This document shows, one piece after another, positions 27,700 through 51,600 of a stretch of DNA of 64,000 nucleotides (within the stretch, counting starts at the first letter, position 1; each line of letters starts with the position of its first letter). Below the pieces are notes generated by a model. The model ran no database searches, was not told where the DNA came from, and saw only the letters and a list, made by a program, of their open reading frames with translations. The position numbers and the translations under genes are program-made. The stretch spans positions 10,523,450-10,587,449 of the forward strand of contig NC_079895.1 of the NCBI RefSeq assembly GCF_024868665.1. Direction: 5' to 3'. Origin of the DNA: Triplophysa rosa (lineage: Eukaryota > Chordata > Actinopteri > Cypriniformes > Nemacheilidae).

Positions 27700-27965
27700 G
27701 GTTTCAATCACTACGTTTTAGCCTATTTGCTATTAACTCGGAGGTTGATGGTTCAGTCCCACGTATGCATGATGTACAGTGATTACTGTCTAACTCGATT
27801 ACGCTTGTGCACTTGAGCAAGGCACTTCACCCCAGATAGCCGCTGGCAGACTGCCACTGCAGTTAGTGTATTGTCACTTTAAATAAAGCTAAATGGGGAC
27901 TTATTAGTGGCTGTTTGGCTCAGCTGTCATATTAACATCTGGACTGTCTGTCTATTCACCAAGCT
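27700..27965 (+). repeat. tRNA-derived SINE (V-SINE-like core)
   Basis: GGTTGATGGTTCAGTCCCA resembles a tRNA B box, followed by TGTGCACTTGAGCAAGGCAC and TTCACCC, the conserved central core of vertebrate V-SINEs. The A-box end is degraded. Confidence 0.6.
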
Positions 27966-28011
27966 AATAACTGAGACCATGATGATCCATAATATTCATG
28001 TGTTGAACCAG

Positions 28012-28273
28012 TTAAAGGGATAGTTCAAAAATTCTTTCATCCATCACTTACCCTCATGTCATTTCAAACCTGTAGTCACGCAGAACACAAATGAAGATAT
28101 TTTGAAGAATGTTAATCAAACAACATTGGACCCCATTGACTTCCATTTTATGTACACAAAACCACTAAGACTTTTCTTAAAATACCCTCTTTTGTGTCCC
28201 ACAGAAGAAACAGATACAGATTTTTAAATAAATGATGACAGAATTTGTATTTTTGGGTGAACTATCCATTTAA
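28012..28273 (+). mobile_element. TTAA-flanked MITE (TTAAAGGGATAGTTCA...)
   Basis: Begins TTAAAGGGATAGTTCA and ends GGGTGAACTATCCATTTAA, with the inner ACCCTCATGTCATTTCAAAC and AGAAGATATTTT-like blocks. It is one of at least seven copies in this window; the ends form an inverted repeat. It resembles the Angel foldback elements described from zebrafish. Confidence 0.75.
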
Positions 28274-28711
28274 GACTTTTGGATTTTAACTAAACTTGAA
28301 CTGTTGGATTTATACTGTATGTCATTTTCAGTAAAATACATGTCTAAATCCCCTGTTAAGGTATTGTTTCGTGGTTATGCAACCATTTGTAATTAGGGGT
28401 TTCAGGTAGCATTAAGGACAAAACTGGGATAATAATTTCTAAAGGTCATACAATCATTATACATTTTATTCCCTTAAATTATTCATAATTTATTGTTTCA
28501 TGGCCATTATCCACCCTATCGCTGACCGTTGCTGCAGTTCTTTTAGACTTTTATGCAAATGCCATCTTGCATGAGTGTTTTCTCATAGTTTTCAGGTTTG
28601 CTTTCAGGACTCGGGTCCAGTTTAGTTGGTACTGTTGCATTCTTCAAAATACCGCCGCGTAACTGTGGCTTTGCATAACATGCATTATAATGTAAATGTA
28701 AAATGTTCTGC

Positions 28712-28985
28712 TTAAAGTGATAGTTCACCCAAACATGAAAATTCTGTTGTCATTTACTCATCCTCTTGTCATTTTAAACCTTTAAGACTTTCTCCCGCAG
28801 AACACAAAAGAAGATATTTTGAAGAAAGTTGGTAACCGAACAGCGCCGGCACCCATTCACTTCTATTGTATAGACATAAAACCAGTGCAAGTGAATGGGG
28901 GCCGATTAACAACATTCTTCACAATATCTTCTTTCGTGTTCTGCGAAAGAAAGAAAGAAAAAAGTTATGCTTAAGGTTTTATAGT
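28712..28985 (+). mobile_element. MITE of the TTAAAG-GATAGTTCACCC family, right end lost
   Basis: Starts TTAAAGTGATAGTTCACCC, carries TCATTTACTCATCCTCTTGT and ACACAAAAGAAGATATTTTG, and then loses the usual GTGAACTATCC end after an (AAAG)n run near 28950. Confidence 0.7.
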
Positions 28986-29298
28986 ACAATAAATTATTTT
29001 TATATTTACTCTGTTTATTAGTATGACTCTAAGTTGATCATACAGAGTCGTGATTCATTCAATGTCAGACCTAAAAAACTGTCTGGATTTTATGCTTGCA
29101 GTCTTTCAACAAGTTAAAAACGCCAACGATGAACTGACCAAGACCTGCCACAATCCCACGATCACTGAGAGATGTATGGTATGTGAAAGATCAAGCAGAT
29201 GACCTTTTTGGGAATGTGTAGGTGAACTACAGCAATCCTTCATTCTTTTTCTGATTGGTCGTAGGCCAATTTGATTGGCTGACTGTTGACCCCTTGTC

Positions 29299-39459
<10,161 letters not shown>

Positions 39460-39474
39460 AGAGTAAGGGACAAA

Positions 39475-39480
39475 AATAAA
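39475..39480 (+). terminator. sytl5 poly(A) signal candidate
   Basis: AATAAA begins 16 bp after the sytl5 stop. A signal this close would give a very short 3' UTR; other AATAAA matches occur later, so this may not be the main site. Confidence 0.3.
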
Positions 39481-39996
39481 GAAGAGGGTGTTTTCCTGGC
39501 AATACACATCATGTCCGATCATCACTAGACAATTTAAAGTGTTTGTAATGGCATTAGCCACATTCTTATTCCATTAGTGTGCATGTGCATACTACATTTT
39601 CAAATGCATACGCAAGTATATGTGCATAGACCTCTAAGGCCAGTTTTATGGTATTAACATTTGGGTGTTTTAGCGCTATCCATCTGTGATTAGATTGCTG
39701 AAAAGGGATGTTAATACCGGTATGAATGCACACACATTAACATGAGGACTGTTTAAAAAGAGCACAGTAAAAGTCAGCAATCCAAGGTCACATTATTGTC
39801 CTGAAAGAACAAAGCACTAAGCACTTCTTCACACAAATCAAATTTGCACAAATAGCATCTGCACACAACCCAAGCACTTACAAAAAAAACCCTTAGAAGA
39901 AAAAACAAACTGGTTAAAATCAAGATTGTCGAGAATTGTTCGATTTCAAGAGTGTGGATGACATGTTAGCTTGAATGCACTGAATATTGCTGTGGA

Positions 39997-40408
39997 TTAA
40001 AGGCACAGTTCACCCAAAAATACAAATTCTGTCATCATTTATTCACCTTTGAGTTGTTCCAAACCTGTATGACTTTCTTTGTTCTGATGAACACAGAGAA
40101 AGATATTTGGAAAAATTCTTGGCCACCATTGACTACCATATAGTAGGAACAATTACAATGTTAGTCAAAAGTGCCCCAGAACTGTTTGCTTTTCTAAATT
40201 CTTCCAAATATCTTCTTTTGTGTTCAACAGAACAAAGACATTTATAATGCAATTTTTCCGACTGTAGTCAATGGTGGCCAAGAACTGTTTGGTTGCAAAC
40301 ATTCTTCCTGTGTTCATCAGAACAAACAAAATTTATACAGATTTAGAACAACTTGAGGGTGGGTAAATGAAGACAGAATTTTCATTTTTGTGTGAACTGT
40401 GCCTTTGA
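39997..40408 (+). mobile_element. TTAA-family MITE (TTAAAGGCACAGTTCACCC...)
   Basis: Left end TTAAAGGCACAGTTCACCC, right end GTGTGAACTGTGCCTTTGAA. Internal blocks match 30448-30874. It lies between sytl5 and srpx. Confidence 0.75.
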
Positions 40409-41839
40409 AACCCTGGCCAAATGCATAAATGAAAATCAGGTTTGGGGGAAAAACATATTTTGATAGTTTACTTTGTAATACCGTATCAATATCTCACAAC
40501 AGAATTTATTATTTTTAGTTCAGTTTTCACATGTATTTTTGATAAATGTAGAGCACATCTGTGAGAAGGCAAAACTGTACTGTAGCACACACTTAATAAT
40601 TTATCTTCACCCAAAATCCAAGCTCAGAATGAGCTAAAAATATAATTGTGCATGTCCAGTGCAGATGAAAGTGAATAAAACTACTCATTAAACAAAAATG
40701 CAATATTATGGTATTGTGACCTAGATATTAGTATATTTTATAGCTGGTTACCATAATAGCATATAACTAATAACAGTCATTTCCTTGAGCCCATGTAAAC
40801 AGACATGTACAAATGTAAACATCCTGATGTTTGTTACCTCAGATCTGTCCCGACTGTGTTGCAAGTTGATTTGCCTGAAAATGATTCTTGGCTGTACATT
40901 TTTTTGCTTTACTGAAAAAAAGAACTGAAGATAATATATCTTTTTGAGGACACTATTTCATCATATTTAAGTAGATTTGCATTTTTTCTAGAGAATGAAG
41001 ATGGAAAAGTTGTATTGAAGATAGAGGGGTGCAAGAAATTGAAACTAAACCATGTAATAATCAAATCACAATACAGCATGCACTTATTAGACTAGGTAGA
41101 TGCACAAAGGTACATTCGATCAGACACAACATTATTGTTCTTTTTTCAAAATATGAAAAAACAAAAACAGAGAGGCTAAAATTATCTAACAAACAACGTT
41201 GTAATTGAACCTATAATTTTATTTAAATGGTTGGAAGAAATGCTTTAGGATTATGCACTATAGAATCACAACACCAATAGTCCCAATATTGAGTTTTGTG
41301 GTGACCCATCTAGTCACTGTGAATTCTCCATGAATAATGTGTACTTTTATTGTTTCAACCCATTATTCTTGTTAGCATTCAAAATAGGAATAGACCTTAT
41401 ATGAAAACCTATAATAAAGTAATAGCTGGTGTTATACCAGATTTTGTGGCATGTGTAAGGCTTTATCAATGTCAAAGTGTGACCGCCATTGTTACATGTA
41501 CAGTATAAACCATGTCCAAAATTGTTCAAAGCTGTTAGATTTACAGCATGTTTACTGTGCGTGTGCAGTTTCCACATCAGGAAGACTTTAGAAGTCTCAA
41601 ACATGTACCGGTCTGTACTGTACTGTTCTTTATCATCTTCAGAAAGATTAAGAATAAACTATTATTAAGCAGCAGTTGTTCTTATTTTATTATTCCAAAT
41701 AGAATACAAAAAAAATCTGTTTTAGTGTGTGTGTGTGTGTGTGTGTGGCTGCCATAGTCCTGCTGACAATGTGATGACCTAGGACATATTTTGCAATGGG
41801 TAATTAAAAACCTCTTTCACTTCACAATATTTAAACATA
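40409..41839. other. sytl5-srpx intergenic region
   Basis: AT-rich with a (TG)n run near 41727-41746. No gene or named repeat recognised. Confidence 0.35.
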
Positions 41840-42278
41840 TGTGACCCTGGATCACAAAACCAGTCTTAAGTAGCACGGGAACATTTTTAGTAAAAGACAA
41901 AAATACATTGTATGGGTCAAAATTATCGATTTTTCTTTTATGCCAAAATTCATTAGGATATTAAGTAAAGATCATGTTCCATGAAGATATTTTGTAAATT
42001 TCCTACCTTAAATATATAAAAACGTTATTTTTGTGAGTGGATGGTCTGCCACAGTGCCCCTGATTAACAACTTCAAAGGCAATTTTCTCAATATTTTGAT
42101 TTTTTGCGCTCTCAGATTCCAGAGTTTTAAACGGTTGTATCTCAGCCAGATATTGTCATATTCTAACAACCCGTATATCTATAGAAAGTTGATTTATTCA
42201 GCTTTCAGATGATGTAAAAATCTTCGAAAAATTTCGAAAAATTGACCCATAAGACTGGTTTTGTTGTCCAGGGTCACA
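41840..42278. mobile_element. Repeat with TGTGACCCTGGA inverted ends
   Basis: TGTGACCCTGGATCACAAAA at the left mirrors TTTTGTTGTCCAGGGTCACA at the right; the inner pairs CCAGTCTTA/AAGACTGG and GGGTCAAAATT/AATTGACCC also match. This is a very common cyprinid repeat. It lies downstream of srpx. Confidence 0.75.
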
Positions 42279-42369
42279 TATTTATTTTACAAACCAAAGA
42301 ACCAAGATAAACATGGCATTTTAAGAAATTCGACTCCCATACTCTCAACCGTCAGTCAATAAAAAGGCC

Positions 42370-42375
42370 TTTATT
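42370..42375 (-). terminator. srpx poly(A) signal
   Basis: AATAAA on the minus strand, about 250 bp after the srpx stop. Confidence 0.45.
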
Positions 42376-42627
42376 ACTTTAACATAGCTTTGGTAGCATT
42401 TCATGAGAAAGGTAGACTGTCCATTTTGACAAATAGAGACACATAAAACACATAAAATAAAGTAAGAGTTTCGTAAAAAAGACAAACAACAGAGACTCAC
42501 TCATGCATTCGATTTTCCGAGACGTGTATTTGTGTGTTTTCAATGGATGTGTAGCAGCTCTATCCAGACTCTTGTAGTCTGGTTAGATTTATACCCAGTA
42601 GAAAAGAATGAGGAACCATGTGTGTTT

Positions 42628-45600
42628 CTAGCAGCTCTGTCCAGCCTCTTTCTGTAGCAAGGCCTCCTCTGTGCGCATTGGAAAGGTGTCAATGGTGGTA
42701 AAGATCTCAGCTGCTGTGATTGGGAAGGTGTAGCGCTGCTTATCCACACCCTGTTTATCCAGCAGTACCATGGAAAAAGAGTTCTGAGAGAGCTGCAGTA
42801 GCAACCTGACCAAATACAAACAAAGCACACTTCATGAGTTCAGATTCAGTTACACACCTACAGAAGGATTGTTGTTATGTTCAGTTAGTTGGGAGCAATT
42901 TACTAAACAATTTCCAACATCAAGTTGCATTCAAATTTGCATTCCCTTATAAGAAACTAGTGGTTGCATGCTAGAGAAAATAGTAAGTTTAGTTTAGGTT
43001 TAAAATGTATGTTCTACATTAATCAAATGCTGCATCAGATGTGCCTTGAAAAGTGTATGTTGACTGAGAAAACAATAGAACCCTGCAGAAAAAAACAACA
43101 GAAACCATTAAAGAAGTTCTAATGGTTTGAACCCTGCTGAAAAACCCAACAGAAACCATTACAGAATTTCGGTAACACTTTACATTAAGGTTCCCTTCAT
43201 AAAGCATTTATAAATGTGTTCATTAATGATTAATAAGTAATTTACAAATGCATTATAAAGCAGATATAACTGCATAAATAAAAAGGGGGGTTCTAACGAA
43301 ATACCTGCCAAATAGTGAGCCATTTTAACTCGCATGTTATAAATGCTTAATAAATGTATTTATTAAGCATTTATTTGACTCGAAAGCAGATTCATTATTA
43401 TCTTGGTGTTGTTTGCAAAATAGGCTGTTATGTTGGTTTTTCTTATTATTGTATATTTCATATCTTATGTCACTTTTCAAACCATGTTGCTTACCTCATC
43501 CGATTCCGAATGTCTTACAGTGCCCTCCAGAATGCCTTCAGATCATGATGCTTATCCAAAGCAGTTTTTTCTTGTTTACCAAGATAAATTCATCAAACTT
43601 TTGATCACTTTTTAACACTAAATGCACAAAGGTTGTTGTAAACTTGTTTGTTAACGACGTTTTATTAATGATTCAATTACTTCCAATAGTTAATCAAAAC
43701 CAGAAAACATTTATTATTTATTGTAGAAACAGCTTGCTCACAAGGCTACATCTCTGATGTGAATCATACATTTAGAAGTATTGACAGTCCATGAAAGTGC
43801 ACTTTAAAGAAAAGAGGATGCCTGTGAAGTATTCATTCACAACTTCAAAACTTGAAGAAAAATGTTAAGATTTATAAATGTTAGCAAACCATGAAAGTGT
43901 GCCTTAATATAGTGGATTCATGTGAACCATTTATGAAATATACAATAATAATAAAAAAAAAACATTACACCCTACAGTCTCCAGTCTGATAGATATTTTG
44001 CAAATAAATAATGAATAAATAATTTATTAGTCATTTATAACATGCGAGTTAAAAATGGCTCACTATTTGGCAGGTATTTTGTTAGAATTCCTTTTTATTT
44101 AAACAGTTATACCTGCTTTATAATGCATTTGTAAATGACTGCTTTATAAAGGGAACCTTAATGTAAGTGTTACCAGAATTTCTAATGGTTTCCATTAAAA
44201 CATCATTATGAACCATTAGCTTTTCCATTAAAACATCATTATGAACCATTAGCTTTTCCATTAAAACCATTACAAAATTCCTTTTTGTAGTGTGTTTTGG
44301 GCATTATTCCATTAGAATTTAACATAGATAGACAACAATAGAATTTAACACAAATAGAATCCATCACATATCAGTAAAACCATTACAGTTTCCATTAAAG
44401 CCAGTAAAAATCCAATTAAAGGTGCAGTGAACTTGCCGTTTTTACTGTTTTATACTATTGTCTGATGTCTACTTATGACGTTCGCGTGGTTTTTACATTC
44501 AAAAACATCAAAATCAATAAGTAATAGGCTATTTTCTACCCTGGTTTTGAGGCCGGCTGGAGAAACGCTCGGTTTTTTAAGGGCGGGCCGCATAGAAGAC
44601 TTGGAAGTAAACACCCACTGCTATGATTGGATAGCAGCTTGCGTAGTTGACTAGTTGGAGCCTTCTGTGAATTTGGTTAGAGACGTAACGTTACGTAACT
44701 TGATTTTACTTAAATTTACAGACTTATTTCCCGGATGTGATGGCAAGGCTTTGCGTATAGTTTGTATAGCCTATAGTTGTATGGTGTTTAGTGATATATG
44801 ACCCTACATGTCAGCATTTAAGACCCGCGAACCAGACAGAAGATCACCGCGATCGCGGGTCTCAAATGTTATAGTTTTCATGATAAATAAACAAACGGTA
44901 GACTCCCGGCCAAAACGACAGTATTGGCAGATATGGATATGGAAACACTTCAAAACAGCCTCCATTATTCGCAAACGGTGGATAAAACCTTGAAAAATGA
45001 TATATGAGCCCGCCAAATCACAGAGATGCCGATTACAGTTATTACAAATGACTAGAGGTCCCCAGGTAATACTATCAGGGCATATCAAGCGATCTCTAAC
45101 AAAGCAATAGTGACAAATATGTTTTACTCGCATAAGATTGCTGCGCCATTCCTATCAGATCCAATATTGACGGCACAGCACTGCTTTTTAATTTTAGTCT
45201 CTCCGCAAATCCAGTGTCAACCTGTGACTTGTTCATGAATCCGCGTTGAAATGAAGCAAACAAACACTCAATGTTTTCCCCACGTGAGCTGGAACGTCTT
45301 TAAAAATGAACTTCAACCACGCATTCCTACTGTCGGAATCCGAAGGAAGGTTATGCAGCGACTGTGTTCTTCCACAACCAGGCACTGCACAATATTTAAA
45401 ATTGTGGTCCTAGTTCACTGCACCTTTAAAACCATTATAACTTCTTTAATGGTTTCTGTTGTTTTTTTTCAGCAGGGTGGCTTAATTTAAAGGGATTTGT
45501 ATTGGTTTTAATGGAAACTGTAATGGTTTTACTGGCATGTGATTTATTCCATTGGTGGGATGTTAAATCCTATTGTCATTTCAACTCCACCTGTCATTTC

Positions 45601-48600
45601 AGCCTGACGATCCGACTGTTTCTACACGAATTTCAGCATGCCTGGATGAAGGACCATCACCTGCAGCTGAACCTTGCTAAAACAGAACTGCTTGTAATCC
45701 CGTCCGACCCAAAGATTCATAACAACCTCTCCATTCAACTGGGCTCATCAACCATCACATCTTCAGGAACGGCCAGAAACCTGGGAGTGGTAATCGACGA
45801 TCAGCTAAACTTCACAGATCAGGTTGCCAGCACCATTTGGTGCTGTAGATTCATCTTCTAAATATCAGGAGAATTAGACCTTTCCTATCCGAGCATGCTA
45901 CGCAGGTCCTAGTCCAAGCTCTTGTTCTGTCCAGACTGGACTATTGCAATGCACTAGCTGGACTTCCTGGATTTAATGGGTATAATCAGAATGATATTGG
46001 TTTTAATGGAAACTATAATGGTGTCAACTGGTGTTTGATGGATTCTATTGGTGGGGTGTTCTCTGGCAGATGGGAACCATTATCACCCTAATGGAATAAT
46101 GCCCAAAACACTACAAAAAGGAATTTTGTAATGGTTTTAATCAAAAGAGCTAATGGTTCATAATGGTATTTTAATGAAAACCATTAGAATTTCTGTGATG
46201 ATTTTGTTTTCTGTCGGCTGTGAATGAATATCAATTAACTCATAATGCAACACCATCTTTGCAGTGTAAAACTGGCTATAGGCAGCTAAACAGGACAACT
46301 ACAACACACAATTCTGTATGAAAACAATGTTATGGAGGATTTTTAATTATGTTAAATATTATAATAAATATTTAAATTTTTATTGTTTTTATAGACCAAA
46401 AATTAACAGCGCACTTATGGCTAAAATTATCTTAAAAGAAAGATTGTATAATTGAATTGAATGCTTAAGTAATTTGTAAAAAGATAAATACTATTTTAAA
46501 CAATATCAATACAGTGCTGTTTGTCAAGTACTGATATCAAGCGTCTTAAAAGCAGTACCTGAGTTGTAGAGCCAGTCCTGGAGGAATGAGTCTGTGTCTG
46601 ATACGGCCAAGCTGAGCTGGATACACCCCCACCAGCTCAATCACTGTCACATGTCTCAGGTCCAGACCGCACTGTGCATGCTGAACCACACACACAACAC
46701 AGATCATTCCATGTCCACTTATTTATGGTACAGGCTGTTTTCGGCTGAATTCTAGAAGCATGATTCTTTATCTATTTCTGTTCCTTGAAGATGAAATTAA
46801 AATGGAAATTTTGTGTGGGTCAGTCTGTGCCTGTTAGGTTTTGAAGCATCTATATGCTAATGTACACCTAAAAGTTCACCTAATAAAAGTTTAGCAGACA
46901 AAAGCGCATTTCAAATAATAGTTTTTCTGTTGAAGGAAATTGATCAAAGACGTTGTTGAGAAATATTGTCCTCAGGACCAAATAACATCCAAAATGGTTT
47001 TTAGACCTTTTTTAACACCTAACAATAGCAAGCAGCTTTACATCCAAAGTGTGATTTTAGTGTAAAGAAACATTTAAAGGGATACTCCGCCCAGAAATGA
47101 AAATTATGTCATGAATCACCCTCCGCCCTCAAGTTGTTCCAAATCTGCATAAATTTCATTGTGCTGCTGAACACAAGGAAAGATATTTGGAAAAATGTTA
47201 GCAACTGAAATTTCTGGGACATCATTGACTACCATAGTAGGAAAAATTAAAATGGTAGTCAAAGGTGCCCCAGAGCTGTTTGCTTTTCTACATTCTTTAA
47301 AATATCTTCTTTCGTGTTCACAAAAACAAAGAAATTTACAAAGCAAATTTTCCTACTATGCTAGTCAATGGTGGCCAAGAACGGTTTAGTTACAAGCATG
47401 CTTCCAAATATCTTTCTGTGTTCATCAGAACAAAGAAATGTATACAGATTTGGAACAACTTGAGGGTGAGTAGACGATGACAGAATTTTCACTTTTGGGT
47501 GGAGTATCCCTTTAACTTATACCTGTAAATTGGTCATTTGGAATCTGTAGTAATGATTGGCAGCCGAGGGTGCGGAGATGATCAAAAGTCGTCGTTTCTC
47601 ATAGAACTGGTCCAGTAGCGCAGCAGCCGACCGCACACCGACGTTAACATTCATGGCTGTTGATAATATCAAAGTTCAGAGAGTGAGACAGCAGCAGTCA
47701 GATCAAACTCAAGTTTAAACTGATGAACTCTGTATGGATTGTGGGGTAAGGGTTCCCCCTTGATAAGCTTATGTTTCTATACCATAATATGCTATTAAAT
47801 CTTACTCAAGGACATATAAGAAATAAGGTATTTTTCTCTTGCTTAGCCGGTGTATTTGTTTATCAGATGTTAATGTGTGTTTCATACCAACACATGAAGT
47901 CTCCAAGCCGGACCACTCCATGTTAAACTGGCAGACCCTGGCAGCGCTTCCCTTCAGCTCGTACCCACCCAGACAGCGGAATTCACATGTGGCCCCGTAA
48001 TTGTCACCCGCGCTGTCACATTTCACCCAGCCGTTGTCAGGGACAGAAAGAGGAGTACAGCGACGCACTGCAACACACGTAACAAACACTCGTGACATTC
48101 CACACGGTGAGGTGCATTTTCAGTATTGTATGAGGAAAGTTTGTTGTTCTTGCCCATTAGAAGCAGTAATGTACTTTATGACGCGTTCATGACTCACCTT
48201 TCACTCGAACGTTGAACCTGCAGGAAGCTTTGTTCCCAGCCCGATCAAGAACAGTGTATGATAATTTATGATTCCCTTCCGGAAAGTGAGTGCCTGATGG
48301 CTTTCCTTTCAATATAACACTACAACACATAAAAAAACCTATAGACATCTACCACATGCATAAATATAAATGCAGCATAAAAAACTGATGTCTGTGTGAT
48401 ACGCTCACTCTGTTAAGATGCCGTCTGCAGTGTCTTTACCCTCCGGTGTATCCCATGTGAATTTAGCTGTCAGTTTCCCAGGTTCAGCTGTCTTCTCCTT
48501 TACATTAGGACACTTAATAACAGGAGGATCCACATCTGAGAAAGAAAACACCGGCAGCAGCAAGTAAATTGATTTGTGGATGTGAAATGAAGTTTGCGAG

Positions 48601-51600
48601 TGATGAATGGCTGTTTCACCCACCCAGACACGCGCTGTTGCCACCGCTCCACGTTCTGCTGCTCTGGCAGGTGGCACTGCGGACTCCATGCATCGTGTAG
48701 CCCGGCGAGCAGAAGAATTGACAGCGTGAATTAAAGTAGGACCCGTCTGAACACTTGAAACCTCCATTAGACGGCATGGCCAGTTTAGGACAGCGGACCT
48801 CTGAGAACATGATTCATTCAAGCATTGGTTCAAAATGGATTTTCAGCGGACAATCACTGCCATCAATGCAACCGATATGTTTTTTGATTGATATGCATTG
48901 GGTTGTGGGTTTTACTGTTTTTCACAGATTCTGTGAAGAAGGTTTGAGCTATTGAAAACCAATGTGAACAAATGAGTAAAAAAATGTGTTCTTTTGAACA
49001 GCTAGAAATGAATTCACATCACTCTGACACAGATTTTCGCATACACCGTTGTGTTTAAAAGTGATTTCCAACTTAACTTTTTTTTAATGATTTTAAAGAT
49101 GCAAAAAAACGTTGTATTAACGTTGCATAGTTGTACAGTGAGTGTAAACTGAGCTAAGGTAAGGAGAGCTAAATAGAATTTAAGAAAAATGTACAAATAT
49201 TACTACACAAGAGGATCAACAAATGATTTGTTCCTGTGAGCTATTTTGTGTGCTTTGCATTTTTTTTGTATATTTAAATAAAATCCACATTCCCTGATAT
49301 GCTGTAGTTAAAAAAAGTTGTATATAAATAAATATGCTAAACGTTTAGTATTTCGTCCATTTTGTACCATAGTCCACATAATTTGATGGTTTAATTTAAC
49401 CTGAAGAGGAATTTTTTGGAGGCTCTATTAACAGAAATGCAATATAATATACATAAATATGTCTTCAGAGGTGTATAAAGACCTTACATAATGAAGCGTT
49501 GGGTTTTTATTACCTTAGAATGAGCCATTTCTATCTACACACACCCTTGTGGTCCCCCTGCATGGAATTCGCCATGTTGTTTCTACGGTAGCCCTAAACG
49601 GACAAACTGCTCTTCAGAGCATGTTTCGCAAATACGTTATCTCCTTCGGCAAAGAAGCGAAAACGTGACAACATCTTAGTCCTGTGTCAGCCATCTTAGT
49701 ACTTCGAAAGGGGAGGAGTGAGCTGTTGGTTGCAATTTGTAACCTCACCGCTAGATGCCGCTACATTTCCGTGGACCTTTACAAGCAAATATTGTAAAAA
49801 TATGCCCACACAGACATCATTTTTGGCCACTGCTGTACATCCATAGGAATGTCTAAAGGAATCTGTTTGTCCAACCAGTGGAAGAGAGATAGGGGAAACC
49901 TTTAAATTCCATTCGTGTCTCTAGAGGCACAGAAATGAAACACTTTCCCTTTAACTCCTCTTTCAGTCTTAACTTGTAAATTATACAATAAAATCAAATA
50001 GTGACTGTGCAGTATACACTAAAAAAAAAGATTTTTTGATGCGGTTCAACTTACATGAACAAATCACTTTCATTTAACACGATTGTATAGGTTATAGCTC
50101 AAACAAAAGAAGCTCTTTGGTTGAACATGATTCTGTCATGGACAGTGGTTCCACATGTTTGAGTCATGTTTTCTTAACATGAAATTAACATGTAGAGAGA
50201 ACATGAATGAATCAAGTAAACTCAACATGAAATGAACATGTTAAGTGAACATGATTGAATCAAGTAAACACAACAAGATACTCTTCTGCACAACTCTTAA
50301 AACAGACGTCACAAAAACTCTTTAAAATGCCAACACAACAGAATACTCAACTCTAATACCCTGATAGCAAGCAACCATTAAATCGATGTTAAAAATGATT
50401 GATTTGTCAATGTTAATGGCATTGAATCAAAATAACTTTTGCACCCACAATTCATGTTGAAGAAAATGAAATTTCATCAAACCATTGTTGTGATCGGTGT
50501 TTGCTTTAGTTGGGACCTTGATTCTTGACATTGTTAAGTAAGCTCCTCCATTTCTCCTGTTCTCTTTCAATGCTTGTGAATGTGTTTAATGAAAGCACAT
50601 GTAAAGCATAAAGAAAGTAAACCATCACAACAGGACAGTTATAGTTGTTTGCCTTTTTTTTTTGGTGTGTTATATAAAAAAGAAGCAGCATTAAATTTAT
50701 AGTAATATTGATGATTGATTGATATGTTCTGGTCACAAATGCGATAAAAAAAGTTTTAGCGGCACGTTTAAACATCAACACTCATCATACAAACCTCAAC
50801 AATGGTGACAATCATCAAACAAATTCAGATAAACAGATCAAGTGCAATGCATGCTGGGAGTCATGAATGACTTTTGAACTATGATGTTACCCAGCATGCA
50901 TTGCAGCATGAAGCTTTCTTTTGTTGATTGTCACCATTGTTGAGTTTCATACACCGATTCTTCATGTCTAATTGATTCAGCTATATATTTCTCCTCTGGA
51001 ACATCACATAATGTTAACAATAACACAACAATCTCATGAACATCAACCCCAGTAACTTCACAATGACTACACTGGATCCTGCTGGACCCTCGTTGTCTTT
51101 GCCGCAACAAATATATAACAAGACAATTTCAATAGGCAAAGAAAATCAAACATTAAAAGACGAATCAAGAGCCCAACTAAAGCAAACACTGATCACAATA
51201 ATGGTGATTTGTTCTTCTACAATGTTAATTTCATGTTGAGGTTACTTGATTCATTTATGTTCTTGCTACATGTTCATTTCATGTTGAGAAAACATGACTC
51301 AAACATGTGGAACCACTGTCCATGACTGAATCATGTTAAACCAAAGAATTATTTTTTTGAGTGTTCTTTATTTAGAGATTTTCATCCCAAGGAAACACGA
51401 TCTTATAATCAGATTGCAGGAATGGTAAAGTCAGACCTCTGCAGGCGTAGTTTCCCGACCACTGCTTGCTGGCCATGCAGAGGATCTCGCTGCTTCCGTG
51501 CATCTCATAGCCTGTCTTACACCGGATCTTGCACCGAGCTCCCAGGACGTTCTTGTAACGCTCCCCACGCGGTGTCTGGCAGCTGATGTGGCCGTGTTTG

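Larger units (their letters stand above)
43071..46240. mobile_element. Nested transposon cluster in the last srpx intron
   Basis: The outer element has ends with CCCTGCTGAAAAA/CAGAAACCATTA at 43071-43160 and the inverted form near 45440-45480, plus CCATTAGCTTTTCCATTAAA blocks at 44210-44270 and inverted at 46130-46200. Into it have gone a 1.0-kb foldback (43171-44174), a TTAA-flanked element (44416-45429) and a LINE piece (45595-45972). The order of insertion can be read from the target duplications. Confidence 0.65.

Noticed and set aside
44804..45133. Minus-strand frame with several Cys-x2-Cys pairs, possibly a zinc-binding protein
   Set aside because: It lies wholly inside a TTAA-flanked repetitive element, and the cysteine spacing fits no family I know.
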